Shown one piece after another: positions 53,554 to 62,325 of a stretch of 64,000 nt of DNA (position 1 is its first letter; each line of letters starts with the position of its first letter). The position numbers and the translations under genes were made by a program. Below the pieces are notes generated by a model. It made no database searches and had not been told where the DNA came from. It saw nothing but the letters and a program-made list of their open reading frames with translations. The stretch comes from Carnimonas bestiolae (lineage in GTDB: Bacteria > Pseudomonadota > Gammaproteobacteria > Pseudomonadales > Halomonadaceae): assembly GCF_051251125.1 (NCBI RefSeq), contig NZ_JBPCZL010000014.1; one strand, given 5' to 3'.

Positions 53554-54331
53554 TTGTTCAGCAATGCCTTCTCAAACGACGACATGGCTCTTTTGCGCTG
53601 CTGGAAACCAACGTCGACATGTCTTTATGATAAAAATGTGAAAGTAGGAAACGGCGCACCAAAAATCGTCCTGAAGCTCGATAGATGGCTCGCTATGAGC
53701 CAGCCGATCAAGATAGCGGGAGATTATTGGCTACTGGAAGCTTCCGAGAGCATTCGGTCTATTGTAATGCAAGCGAGGGCTAAACCCCCAATTCTGGCCT
53801 GCATTTCCCCGGCTCTATTGCCTGGTTTCCTGATCACGCGATGGTTTTCACTGGGAAAACAGGGAATTGCAAAACGTGCACGCCTGCGCTCGCTTGCTAC
53901 CTGTTTCTACCGACATTATGGTTTCGGCGTCTCGATACGATCGAGCGCAACCTCCCCGCTACTGCTGAAGGTTTCTCAGCCAGTGAGCACCTTGTCGCCA
54001 AGGGCCATACCACGCGCATCTTTCATTGTGGGTTTTAAGAAAACGATCATTTTCGCATATTTACCGAAAAATGGAATGCCTGCACAGGCTGCACCCACTG
54101 CTTATGCGCAAACGATGCACAATTCCCATCACCAATGAGGCATAAGCGATGGCACTTCTGTATGATTACGCTGTCTTGAAATAGGCCGGACAACCTTCCG
54201 CCGTTTTCAAATTTTCCGACGCAGCCACTCATCAACGGTTCACCGTCCAAAGCCGAGCCTCGGGCGCGGTTTTATCTCACATTAGAGCTGCGCGTACTCA
54301 TACGCTTGACGACAAAGCACAGGACGCCGAT
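53554..54331. other. Long non-coding region upstream of lptF
   Basis: A gap of 778 bases between divergent operons. A 195-codon open frame is present on the plus strand but has no recognisable protein, poor residue pattern and no SD. The gene usually found divergent from lptF, pepA, is absent here. The promoters of the sphingolipid operon and of lptFG must be here; no clear consensus was found. Confidence 0.5.
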
Positions 54332-55399
54332 TTGATCATCTTTCGTTATTTGATCCGCGAGATTCTGATCACCATGCTGGCGGTAACGGCCGTGCTGGTA
54401 CTGGTCGTCGTTGGCAGTCAGTTTATCCGCTTCTTCTCCGATGCCGCTGACGGCGACTTCCCGATCACACTGGTAGGCAACATGATGATCTATCAGTTGC
54501 CGAGCTTTATGCAGCTGATCTTGCCGATGGCGTTTTTCCTCGGCTTCCTGATGGCGTTCGGGCAGCTTTACCTCAATAGCGAAATGACCGTGCTGCAAGC
54601 CTGCGGCTACAGCCCCAAGCGACTGTTCAAGATTGCTCTGTGGCCCTGCATGCTTACCGCATTGATTGTGGGACTGTGCTCGCTATGGCTGACACCGGCC
54701 GGCATGTCCGGCAATACCCGCATGCTCAACGAACAGGCCTCGCGGCTCGATTTCAGCGTGTTAACACCCGGCCGCTTCCAGGAAATCGGCCAAGGTCGGA
54801 CGGTCTATGCGGCCAGCCTGGGCGATCGCAACAGCACGCTACACAATGTATTTATCAGTGAAGAGCATAATGGCCGCCGCGTTATTTCGCGCGCGGAAAC
54901 CGGCTATCAGTACACGTCTCCGACCACTAATGCGCGCTACCTTCAGCTCGCCAACGGCTATCGTTACGAAGTGACGCCGGGCGACGCCAGCGCCGATAAA
55001 ATGCAGTTCTCGACCTATTCGTCGCTGCTTAAGGCAAACCCTGCCAGCATCGACGACGATGATTTATCCATGGTACCCACTGCCCAGCTTATCGCGATGG
55101 ATAATCACCAGAGTTCCGGCGAACTCCAATTTCGTGTCAGCATCATTCTGATGCTTCCCATTCTGGCGCTGCTGGGCATTTCGCTGTCGAAGGTCAATCC
55201 GCGCCAGGGGCGCTTCGCCACACTGCTGCCCGCGCTGATACTGCACATTATCTATATCCTCTCGCTGATTACTGCCAACAACATGATCCAGGCCGGCCGC
55301 TTATCCCCGTGGCTGGGGATGTGGCCCATTCATCTTGTTTATCTGCTGCTTGGCTGGTGGCTGTTCCGCCGCACCTTTGGCCGGCAGGGAGCCCGCTAA
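54332..55399 (+). CDS. lptF: LPS export permease LptF
   Basis: The 355-residue inner membrane protein forms LptB2FG with LptG and the ATPase LptB and moves LPS out of the inner membrane. MIIFRYLIREILITMLAVTAV is the family N-terminus, followed by two more helices, a periplasmic jellyroll (FSVLTPGRFQEIGQGRTVYA) and three C-terminal helices (ILALLGISLSKVNPRQGRFA). The start is TTG at 54332 with AGGA upstream; no ATG fits the conserved start. It overlaps lptG by one base. Confidence 0.93.
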   Translation: MIIFRYLIREILITMLAVTAVLVLVVVGSQFIRFFSDAADGDFPITLVGNMMIYQLPSFMQLILPMAFFLGFLMAFGQLYLNSEMTVLQACGYSPKRLFKIALWPCMLTALIVGLCSLWLTPAGMSGNTRMLNEQASRLDFSVLTPGRFQEIGQGRTVYAASLGDRNSTLHNVFISEEHNGRRVISRAETGYQYTSPTTNARYLQLANGYRYEVTPGDASADKMQFSTYSSLLKANPASIDDDDLSMVPTAQLIAMDNHQSSGELQFRVSIILMLPILALLGISLSKVNPRQGRFATLLPALILHIIYILSLITANNMIQAGRLSPWLGMWPIHLVYLLLGWWLFRRTFGRQGAR

Positions 55400-56466
55400 T
55401 GTTCAGTCGTTTTGACCGCTACATCGCACGCAACGTATTTGCCGCCATGCTTGTCACCGAAGTGGCTCTGGTGGCGCTCAATTTGGCGATCGTTTTTATC
55501 GACAAGCTGGATGGCATGGAAGGCAACTACGGTGTCTTCGAATCCTTCATCTATCAATGTTTGCGACTGCCGTGGCGACTGTACGAATTCGCCCCGCTGG
55601 CAGTGCTGTTGGGCGGCCTGATCGGCCTGGGCAACATGGCAGCCAGCAACGAGCTCACTGCGATGCGCGCGGCCGGGGCCTCGATCACCCGACTAACGCT
55701 CGCGGCCCTCAAGCCAATGCTGGTCATCAGCATTATCGTAATGGCAATGGGACAGTGGCTGGTGCCCAACTCGGAGCAGTTGGCGCAGTCCTATAAGTCG
55801 GAGAAGCAGCAGAAGAGCGACGTGGCATCGATTAGTGGTGGCGCCTGGGAAATTGACGGCGAAACCTTCTTTAACTTCGGCGGTATTAGACTCGATGATT
55901 CGCTGGTCGGCATCGAACGCTTGGAATTCGACGGCAGCAAACTGCGCTCGATTAGCTACGGGGCGCGTGGAGAATGGGACGCCGATAAGAAAAGCTGGCA
56001 TATCGAAGATATCAAAACCACACGCTTCTACGACGATCACACCAAGGCGGAGCACCAGGACTCTGCCGATTGGAAAACACGCTTCGACCCGGAATTTATC
56101 AGCCAGCTCATCCTCGACATGGATACCCATTCGATCAGCGGGCTGTGGCAATTGGCGCACTACCAGGACGCACAGGGCGTTAGCAGTAACTCGGCATGGC
56201 TCTATTTCTGGCAGAAAATACTGCAACCGCTGTCGTTTATCAGCCTGATGCTGGTGGCTGCCTCTTCCGTATTCGGACCGCTGCGATCCAAAAGCGCGGG
56301 GACCCGTATTTTCATCGGCATTATCGTCGCGCTGTGCGTGAAGTATCTGCAGGATCTGCTGGCACCCGCATCGCTGCTATTCGGCTTCCCGCCGCTGTGG
56401 GCCGTGCTGATTCCCATTCTGCTGTGCGTTGGCGCAGGGCTGTACCAATTCAAGCGTAACGGTTAG
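55399..56466 (+). CDS. lptG: LPS export permease LptG
   Basis: The 355-residue partner of LptF begins MFSRFDRYIARNVFAAMLVT. It has PWRLYEFAPLAVLLGGLIGLGNMAASNELTAMRAAG, the conserved coupling region, then a periplasmic domain and C-terminal helices (FGPLRSKSAGTRIFIGIIV, QDLLAPASLLFGFPPLWAVLIPI). The ATG overlaps the lptF stop (TAATG). Both genes lie just beyond the sphingolipid locus, relevant because anionic sphingolipids can partly replace LPS in some bacteria. Confidence 0.94.
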   Translation: MFSRFDRYIARNVFAAMLVTEVALVALNLAIVFIDKLDGMEGNYGVFESFIYQCLRLPWRLYEFAPLAVLLGGLIGLGNMAASNELTAMRAAGASITRLTLAALKPMLVISIIVMAMGQWLVPNSEQLAQSYKSEKQQKSDVASISGGAWEIDGETFFNFGGIRLDDSLVGIERLEFDGSKLRSISYGARGEWDADKKSWHIEDIKTTRFYDDHTKAEHQDSADWKTRFDPEFISQLILDMDTHSISGLWQLAHYQDAQGVSSNSAWLYFWQKILQPLSFISLMLVAASSVFGPLRSKSAGTRIFIGIIVALCVKYLQDLLAPASLLFGFPPLWAVLIPILLCVGAGLYQFKRNG

Positions 56467-56773
56467 CCATCCTCACGCCTGCATCGCATCGGTAAGGTGC
56501 TTTCGGGAAGACTGTTCCACTGCACCTGCCGCTGCATGGCTCACCCGCACCAGTGACGGATGCTCGAGACATGCCGACGCGCACCGTATCGGCACGCAGC
56601 CTGGGCGGAAGCCAGGGGGCACCGGCCTGCAGGCACAAAATCCTGCAAGCGCAAAATAGAGAAGGCGAGCAATGCTCGCCTTCTTCTTGTTTACGGGTAC
56701 GGTCACTTGTACACCATCTGAGCAGCGCAATACGCGCCAAACCCTGCGCCACTATTGGCGCGTCGCCTCTGTG
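56467..56773. other. Gap after lptG with possible structured RNA and terminator
   Basis: No protein gene is supported. Several hairpins can be drawn between 56490 and 56640 on the plus strand (AGGTGC with GCACCT around GGAA/TTCC, TGCCGA with TCGGCA, CCTGG with CCAGG), ending at the terminator at 56660. It may be a 3' untranslated region or a small RNA. Confidence 0.35.
56660..56692 (+). terminator. Bidirectional terminator after lptG
   Basis: AGAAGGCGAGC and GCTCGCCTTCT form an 11-bp perfect stem with a three-base loop (AAT), followed by TCTTGTTT. It lies between convergent lptG and FUSC genes. Confidence 0.85.
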
Positions 56774-57931
56774 CTACTCCTGCGAATGGATACCGTTACG
56801 TGAGCGGTACTTGGCCAGCGACCACTCCACCGGCCAGCATGCCAGCACGCAATAAACGCTTACCACACCGAAGATAATCCCCACCAGGCGGTCGAGCCCC
56901 AGCGAGACACTGGTGGCCGGTGCGCTGAGCTGTATATAGGTGGTCATGAAACCAAGTGCGAACTGGGTGCCCACGTAGTTGATTTTCGCTTCGCCGTGTT
57001 CAATTTGAGAGCCAATCAGAATACCGACCGTTAGCACTATCGGCGTCACTAGTGCGTTTTGCTCGAAAAGACTCAGCATCAACATGCCAAAAACGCTGCC
57101 CAGCACGCATCCCACCAACCGATGCGCCATGCGCGTATGCACCACCCGATGAGCACTTTTGTACACGTTGTCGGAGGTGGTCATCATTACCACAAAGGTG
57201 GTCGTTAATTGCTGGGTCAGGTTGGAGTCGTTATCCAGATTGGCAAAACTGGCAATCAGCGGCTGCAGCGCCACCACAATCGCGACGCGCGTCCCGTAGC
57301 CCACTAATACCCAATGCTGTTTTAGCCACGCTTCGTTGAATACCAGCCTCGCCTTGAAGTGGAAGCCGCTAGTGGACTGCCGCTTGATGTTGGCGGGTTG
57401 CGCGCCCGCTCGGATCGCGGCAATCAGCAGACACGCGCCGGTGCCAATGACAATTTCGGCCACCCGCGTTTCAGCAAAGTTGATGATATCGTCTGGGTTG
57501 GTCAGCCCATACGCCATCACCATGCTGGCCGTTAGAAAGAAGAACAGCCACGCATAGGAATAACGACTGAAGAAGCAGTGCATGAACGACACCCACGCGA
57601 TCACAAACAGCACTGCCATCATCACGATCGGATAATCGGCTGAGATCAGCGAGGCCAGCAGCCCTACCAAGGCACCCATCACGGTACCCAGAATACGATT
57701 GGCGCCGCGCTTGAATGACACGCCGATATCCGAGCGCATCACCATAAAGCCGCTGAAACCGGCCCACACCAAATCGTCTAGCTGGAGGAGTGTCGCCACG
57801 CCGATAGCTACCACTACCGATGCACAGCGCCACAGCGCGAAGCGGAAGCGATCCTCCCTGAAGTTGAGCGATCGCCACTCTTGATGGAGGGCGGCAGGAA
57901 TACCGTGCAGCACCCTAAGAATGGTTTTCAT
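56774..57931 (-). CDS. FUSC family efflux permease (AaeB-like, short form)
   Basis: A 385-residue membrane protein with two FUSC-like helix bundles: VVVAIGVATLLQLDDLVWAGFSGFMVMRSDIGVSFKRGANRILGTVMGALVG and YGTRVAIVVALQPLIASFANLD with VLGSVFGMLML. AaeB, the aromatic acid exporter, is near 650 residues, so this is a shorter form. It starts at the stop of the HlyD adaptor gene (one base shared), so the two form an export pair with an unknown outer membrane channel. Confidence 0.82.
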   Translation of the reverse strand: MKTILRVLHGIPAALHQEWRSLNFREDRFRFALWRCASVVVAIGVATLLQLDDLVWAGFSGFMVMRSDIGVSFKRGANRILGTVMGALVGLLASLISADYPIVMMAVLFVIAWVSFMHCFFSRYSYAWLFFFLTASMVMAYGLTNPDDIINFAETRVAEIVIGTGACLLIAAIRAGAQPANIKRQSTSGFHFKARLVFNEAWLKQHWVLVGYGTRVAIVVALQPLIASFANLDNDSNLTQQLTTTFVVMMTTSDNVYKSAHRVVHTRMAHRLVGCVLGSVFGMLMLSLFEQNALVTPIVLTVGILIGSQIEHGEAKINYVGTQFALGFMTTYIQLSAPATSVSLGLDRLVGIIFGVVSVYCVLACWPVEWSLAKYRSRNGIHSQE

Positions 57932-58989
57932 CAGTAAAACGCCACTACGCGTGCATCGGAGCCCGCAACGGTTTGCGGTGGCAGTTTATCGAAGGTTAAG
58001 CGAACCGGAATACGCCGCGACAGCCTGATCCAGTCGACACTGGGATCGACATAAGGCACGAGTTTATCTGGATGGCGCTGGCGTGAAATCGCCTGCGACA
58101 CGCCTTGAACGCGGGCCTTGTAGAGGTGCCAAGGATCGGCATCTACCCATACCCACACCACCTGACCAGGTGAGAAGTGGCGCACGAAGTATTCCTTGTA
58201 GTTCGCCATCACGCGCCAATTGTCCTGCGATACCACCGCCATTACGCCATCATGCGCTTCCGCAGTATCGCCCTCTTCCAGCGTCATGTGGGTAACCACG
58301 CCATCCTGCGATGCATACAGCCGTGTACGGCTTAACCGCCACTGGGCTCGCCCCAGGCTTGCCTGCGCTGAGGTGAGCTGCGCCTGATGCAGCTTGAGGG
58401 TTCCTTCGGCCTCATGAAGATCGGCCGCACTCGAGGATGCCGCCGCCGCGGCCTGCTGCTGAGCGGCCCGCTGCTGATCGAGCTGCTGCGTGGCAAAGGC
58501 CCCGCGCTGCCACAAATCCTGCGCACGCGCCAAATTGTGGTTGGACAGCGTGAGCTCGGCCTGATCACTACGCTGGTGGCTGCGCGCGCTTTCGATTGAG
58601 GCCTTGTCGACCTCTACCTGCGCCCGCGCACTTTCCAGCGCACCCTTGGCACTCTCGACCTGCAAGCGGTATTCGTCAGCATCCAGCGTAAATAGCAGAT
58701 CGCCGCGCTTTACCTGCTGATTATCCTTCACATAGACATGGTCTACCTTACCGGTAACCTCGGGCGCTACCTCAACCACATTGGCATCAACGTAAGCGTC
58801 GGAGGTATAGGCGATAAAGTAACTACCTCCCCACAACAGCAGCAAAAACACCACTACGATGGTAATAAAGCGAATGACCTGGAAACGGTAGCTGCGCGCT
58901 GTTGCGGCCTGTTGCTGTGCCGCATCGTTGGCATCCTGCTGTTTGCTAGCTGATTGCACGTGCGGGGTTTGTTTGGATTCGGTGCTCAC
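57931..58989 (-). CDS. HlyD-family adaptor (AaeA-like)
   Basis: The 352-residue adaptor has one membrane segment (FITIVVVFLLLLWGGSYFIA) near residue 45, the lipoyl halves VEVAPEVTGKVDHVYVKDNQQVKRGDLLFTLD and SQDGVVTHMTLEEGDTAE, and a long Ala/Gln-rich hairpin between. It would join the FUSC permease to an outer membrane channel. A GTG at 58989 with AAGG eight bases upstream is the preferred start; a GTG three codons earlier is possible. Confidence 0.85.
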   Translation of the reverse strand: MSTESKQTPHVQSASKQQDANDAAQQQAATARSYRFQVIRFITIVVVFLLLLWGGSYFIAYTSDAYVDANVVEVAPEVTGKVDHVYVKDNQQVKRGDLLFTLDADEYRLQVESAKGALESARAQVEVDKASIESARSHQRSDQAELTLSNHNLARAQDLWQRGAFATQQLDQQRAAQQQAAAAASSSAADLHEAEGTLKLHQAQLTSAQASLGRAQWRLSRTRLYASQDGVVTHMTLEEGDTAEAHDGVMAVVSQDNWRVMANYKEYFVRHFSPGQVVWVWVDADPWHLYKARVQGVSQAISRQRHPDKLVPYVDPSVDWIRLSRRIPVRLTFDKLPPQTVAGSDARVVAFY

Positions 58990-59142
58990 ACCACCCACCT
59001 TCTTTATTTATCGATTACGCACTTCACGACGTGCGATAGACGTTAGAGGTGCATCAAGGCCGGTTATAATGATTGAGAGCACTGAACAAATAAAATAATA
59101 TATTCTGCTCTATTAATCATATTTTCTGACTTATCACTAAAA

Positions 59143-60045
59143 ATGCCTTTGGAATCAAGGACACTGCGCTATTTCGTCGTGCTTGCCGAAGAACTTCACT
59201 TCGGTCGCGCTGCTGCTCGTCTTAACATAGTGCAACCCGCGCTTTCCGCCCAGATCAAGGCGTTGGAAGTTTCACTAGGCACGGAGCTTTTGCACCGAAG
59301 CCGCCGCCACGTTGAATTAACGGCGGCGGGTGAGCGCTTTCTGATTGAGGCGCGCCGTGCGGTGGCACAACTCGATCATGCCGAGGAAGTTGGCAGGCAA
59401 GTGGCGCTAGGCAAGGCAGGCGTGCTCAATATCGGCTTTGTTGGCTCCGCGCCCTTCGCTAAACGCCTGCCATGGGTCATCTCGCGCTTTCGACGCGATT
59501 GGCCCGATGTTGAGCTATCCCTGCAAGAGCAGAATGCCGACGATCAGATGCAGCATCTGCACGAACGTACCCTTGATGTCGGATTCGTCAGGCTGCCGCT
59601 ACCGGGCTCACTGGATGGCCTACGCTTGCTCAAACGCGTGCGCGAATCAATTATGGTGGCGGTACCTGCTAGCCATTCGCTGGCAAAGGCGTCACAGCTG
59701 ACGCCGCGCGATCTGGTCAATGAAACCTTCGTCGCCGCCATGTCTCATGAAAGCGCCGGCTGGGCGGCAACTCTGCGCCAGATCGGCATCGACAGCGGCG
59801 GCAACGCGCCGCGCATCATTCAGTCCTCCCCACACCTCGCCACCGTGGTCAGCCTGGTAAACGCGGGGTTGGGCATCGCACTAGTGCCCGATTCGTTGCA
59901 TTCACTCGATTTCGATCAAGTACGTTACATTCCGCTAGCGGGCGACCATCACACTTCCGACGTGGCGGTGCTGATTCGTGACGAGCCAGCCACGCCATTG
60001 GTCGCCAATTTTCTTACCGTTCTCGATCAGTTTGACCACCACTAA
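59143..60045 (+). CDS. LysR-family regulator, divergent from efflux pair
   Basis: The 300-residue protein has the LysR helix-turn-helix at residues 1-60 (LRYFVVLAEELHFGRAAARLNIVQPALSAQIKALE) and an effector domain (LNIGFVGSAPFAKRLPWVISRFR, DVGFVRLPLP). It is divergent from the FUSC/HlyD pair with an AT-rich gap of about 150 bp, the normal layout for a LysR regulator and its target, so it likely activates the exporter in response to an aromatic or other organic acid. Confidence 0.9.
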   Translation: MPLESRTLRYFVVLAEELHFGRAAARLNIVQPALSAQIKALEVSLGTELLHRSRRHVELTAAGERFLIEARRAVAQLDHAEEVGRQVALGKAGVLNIGFVGSAPFAKRLPWVISRFRRDWPDVELSLQEQNADDQMQHLHERTLDVGFVRLPLPGSLDGLRLLKRVRESIMVAVPASHSLAKASQLTPRDLVNETFVAAMSHESAGWAATLRQIGIDSGGNAPRIIQSSPHLATVVSLVNAGLGIALVPDSLHSLDFDQVRYIPLAGDHHTSDVAVLIRDEPATPLVANFLTVLDQFDHH

Positions 60046-60324
60046 ACGTTCGCCACCCGGCCAAACAGAGCACAAATTAACCCTACTGAACACAATATGG
60101 CTTAATATTGATAATTATTAAACAATTAGCCATTTAGTCGAATTTCGATCAATTCCAGCTTTATTATCGTTGTGTCTGCCTTACTCTAAACGTCAGTGTC
60201 AGGCGGGCCAGTGCTCTTCTGACATTCCATTAACTACAAATAATCACCACGTATCTGATGCCCTTGGACAGTAAGTTTGCCACTACTGGCGGACTGACCA
60301 TTGGACACCCGAGAGGAGAGCGAT

Positions 60325-62190
60325 ATGGCCGTTTTCGATATCACTGGTAAAAGCACTGCAGAGTCAGCTCAGTTGGTTGAAGATGCTGCGGCATTATCCC
60401 AGTTCAGCTATCACAACTTTAGCCAAGGACTGTGGTCGGGTTACTACGATCATGGGTTCAAGCTGGGCTTACCGGCCACCTTGATTCGAGCGGTAGTCGG
60501 CAATTCCGACGCAGAAGGCATTATTCCCTATCTGCCATGGACGCCCAACTCCGAAGCCCAAGCAGAACAGGACCTCAACAATGCGGGCTGGCAGGTGATT
60601 ACTCCCGAACAATTGGGCTACGAGGGCCGTACCGACAAGCTTGGCACCTATCACGGTGAAAAGTTCGGCTATCTTTCCGCGCAAGCTGATGTGGTAGGCA
60701 AATACAACGAAGACGGCCAATTGCAACAGATTGGCGTTGCCTTCCGCGGCACCGGTGGCCCTCGCGAAACTGCCATCATCGATACCGCGCTTGATGTGCT
60801 GCACGATCTTGATTTCGCAAGCTTTCTGGCGATTTTGGGGCGTACTAATCAGTGGCAGGATTACTCGGTCTCAGCGTTCGGTGATCTACTGGAAAGCGTC
60901 GCTTCCTTCGCTCAAAAAAATGGTCTAGAAGGCGACGATGTACTGATCACAGGGCATAGCCTGGGCGGAGGGGCGGTCAATGGCCTCGCCACCCACCGCG
61001 ACGATTTCGCGGGCGGTTTTTACAAGGACGCTAACTTCATAGGTTTCGCGTCGCCGGTTGAAAGCGACGGCGTGCTCAACATCGGTTCTGAGAATGATCC
61101 GGTATATGGCCTGGATCTCGATCCCAGTAATCTCCTGAGCGGCTTGTTTCCCAACGGACACTTTAGCCATCCGGACACTTTCGAGCATGGCACTTCCGGT
61201 TTGGTGCAGTTCAACGACTTCTACGCCGACGGTATTACACCGCAGAGCCTGTTCAATCTGTTTTCCTGGATTTCCCACGATATGCCGGGCTACAGCACAA
61301 TGATCCCGCGCATCGTGAACTCAGCCTTTTATGAGCAGACCAACCTCGACTCCACCATTGTGGTAAGCAATCTCTCGGACCCCGCACGAGATCGCTACTG
61401 GGTAGAAGATCTTAACCAGCGCCATCAGGAGCGTCACGGCTCGAGCTTTATCATCGGTTCAGACAAGGACGATCTGATCCAGGGAGGCTCTGGCAATAAT
61501 TATCTTGAGGGGCTAGGCGGCAACGACACCTTCCGCATCGGGGATGGTTATAACATCATTGCTGGCGGCGACGGCACTAACGTGCTCGACGTGCAGCGAG
61601 GTCTCGATGATCTATCCGTGGCGTATCACGATGGCACGCTGTACACGCAAAACCCCTACGGCGGTATTACCATCGCTCGTGATATCGATACGCTGCGCTC
61701 CAACGAACGCAGTTTTCTCTTCCACCGTGATCGCGACTATCAGGTGTCCGAACAGGGCCTTGATGACGGGCACGGCAAGCACGTCGATTACGCGCAGTCG
61801 CAATCGGTCAGCGGCGAAGGCGACGACAACCTGCTGTATATCGATAACGGCGACCAGTGGGGCTTCGGTGGCGCTGGCGACGATATTATCTTTGCCAGCG
61901 AAAGCGGCGGCACCACCATTATCGGCGGCGAAGGTAATGACACCCTCTACAGCCAGGCGGGCGGCAACACCTTCCTGTTCAGCGAAAACTTCGGGCAGGA
62001 TACGCTCTACGGCTTTACCGGCGACGACAAACTGGTGTTCCTCAACACCACGGGCTCCAACGATGGCGATCCGCTGTCGCACCTCCAATTCAGTGATGAA
62101 GGGCTTGATCTGACCTTTGGAGATAACAGCGTGTCGTTGGTAGGGATTACCGCTGATGACTTCTCACAGGATCAACTGATCACTGCCTAG
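60325..62190 (+). CDS. Family I.3 extracellular lipase/polyurethanase with RTX repeats
   Basis: The 621-residue enzyme closely resembles Pseudomonas family I.3 lipases and polyurethanases. The catalytic domain has SYHNFSQGLWSGYYDHGFKLGLP, GVAFRGTGGPRETAIIDT and the nucleophile Ser212 in GHSLGGGAVNG, with an Asp in ENDPVYG. RTX calcium-binding repeats follow (GGSGNNYLEGLGGNDTF, GGAGDDIIF, GGEGNDTLYS). There is no N-terminal signal; such proteins leave by a type I (ABC) secretion system, which is not encoded nearby. GAGGAG precedes the ATG at 60325. Confidence 0.93.
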   Translation: MAVFDITGKSTAESAQLVEDAAALSQFSYHNFSQGLWSGYYDHGFKLGLPATLIRAVVGNSDAEGIIPYLPWTPNSEAQAEQDLNNAGWQVITPEQLGYEGRTDKLGTYHGEKFGYLSAQADVVGKYNEDGQLQQIGVAFRGTGGPRETAIIDTALDVLHDLDFASFLAILGRTNQWQDYSVSAFGDLLESVASFAQKNGLEGDDVLITGHSLGGGAVNGLATHRDDFAGGFYKDANFIGFASPVESDGVLNIGSENDPVYGLDLDPSNLLSGLFPNGHFSHPDTFEHGTSGLVQFNDFYADGITPQSLFNLFSWISHDMPGYSTMIPRIVNSAFYEQTNLDSTIVVSNLSDPARDRYWVEDLNQRHQERHGSSFIIGSDKDDLIQGGSGNNYLEGLGGNDTFRIGDGYNIIAGGDGTNVLDVQRGLDDLSVAYHDGTLYTQNPYGGITIARDIDTLRSNERSFLFHRDRDYQVSEQGLDDGHGKHVDYAQSQSVSGEGDDNLLYIDNGDQWGFGGAGDDIIFASESGGTTIIGGEGNDTLYSQAGGNTFLFSENFGQDTLYGFTGDDKLVFLNTTGSNDGDPLSHLQFSDEGLDLTFGDNSVSLVGITADDFSQDQLITA

Positions 62191-62204
62191 TCATCTAACT
62201 TCCC

Positions 62205-62252
62205 AAAGCACCCGGCCAGCACCTTTTACGATGCTGGCCGAGTGCTTTTTTA
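62205..62252 (+). terminator. Terminator after the lipase gene
   Basis: AGCAC-CGGCCAGCA pairs with TGCTGGCCG-GTGCT with one mismatch, followed by TTTTTT. It is directly abutted by a second inverted repeat. Confidence 0.85.
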
Positions 62253-62299
62253 ATGCTGACGACATTGCGACAATACGCCGTCGCAATGTCGTCAGCATT
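62252..62299. repeat. 19-bp perfect inverted repeat before ecotin
   Basis: The arm at 62252-62270 (AATGCTGACGACATTGCGA) is repeated in exact inverse at 62281-62299, with a 10-base loop CAATACGCCG. It begins where the lipase terminator's T-run ends and finishes about 27 bases before the ecotin ATG. It is too perfect to be chance and may be a leader hairpin, an operator or a mobile-element remnant. Confidence 0.85.
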
Positions 62300-62325
62300 G
62301 CTTGAATGGGTCGAGGAACTTCATT

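Noticed and set aside
53554..54138. A 195-codon open frame on the plus strand upstream of lptF
   Set aside because: No ribosome site, no motif and an irregular residue pattern. I treat the region as non-coding, though with less certainty than the antisense frames.
56490..56600. Possible cobalamin riboswitch
   Set aside because: A GGTGC...GGGAA stretch and a later GACATGCC segment recall parts of the class, but the core CCGCCACTGT element and B12 box are not matched, and no B12 gene follows.
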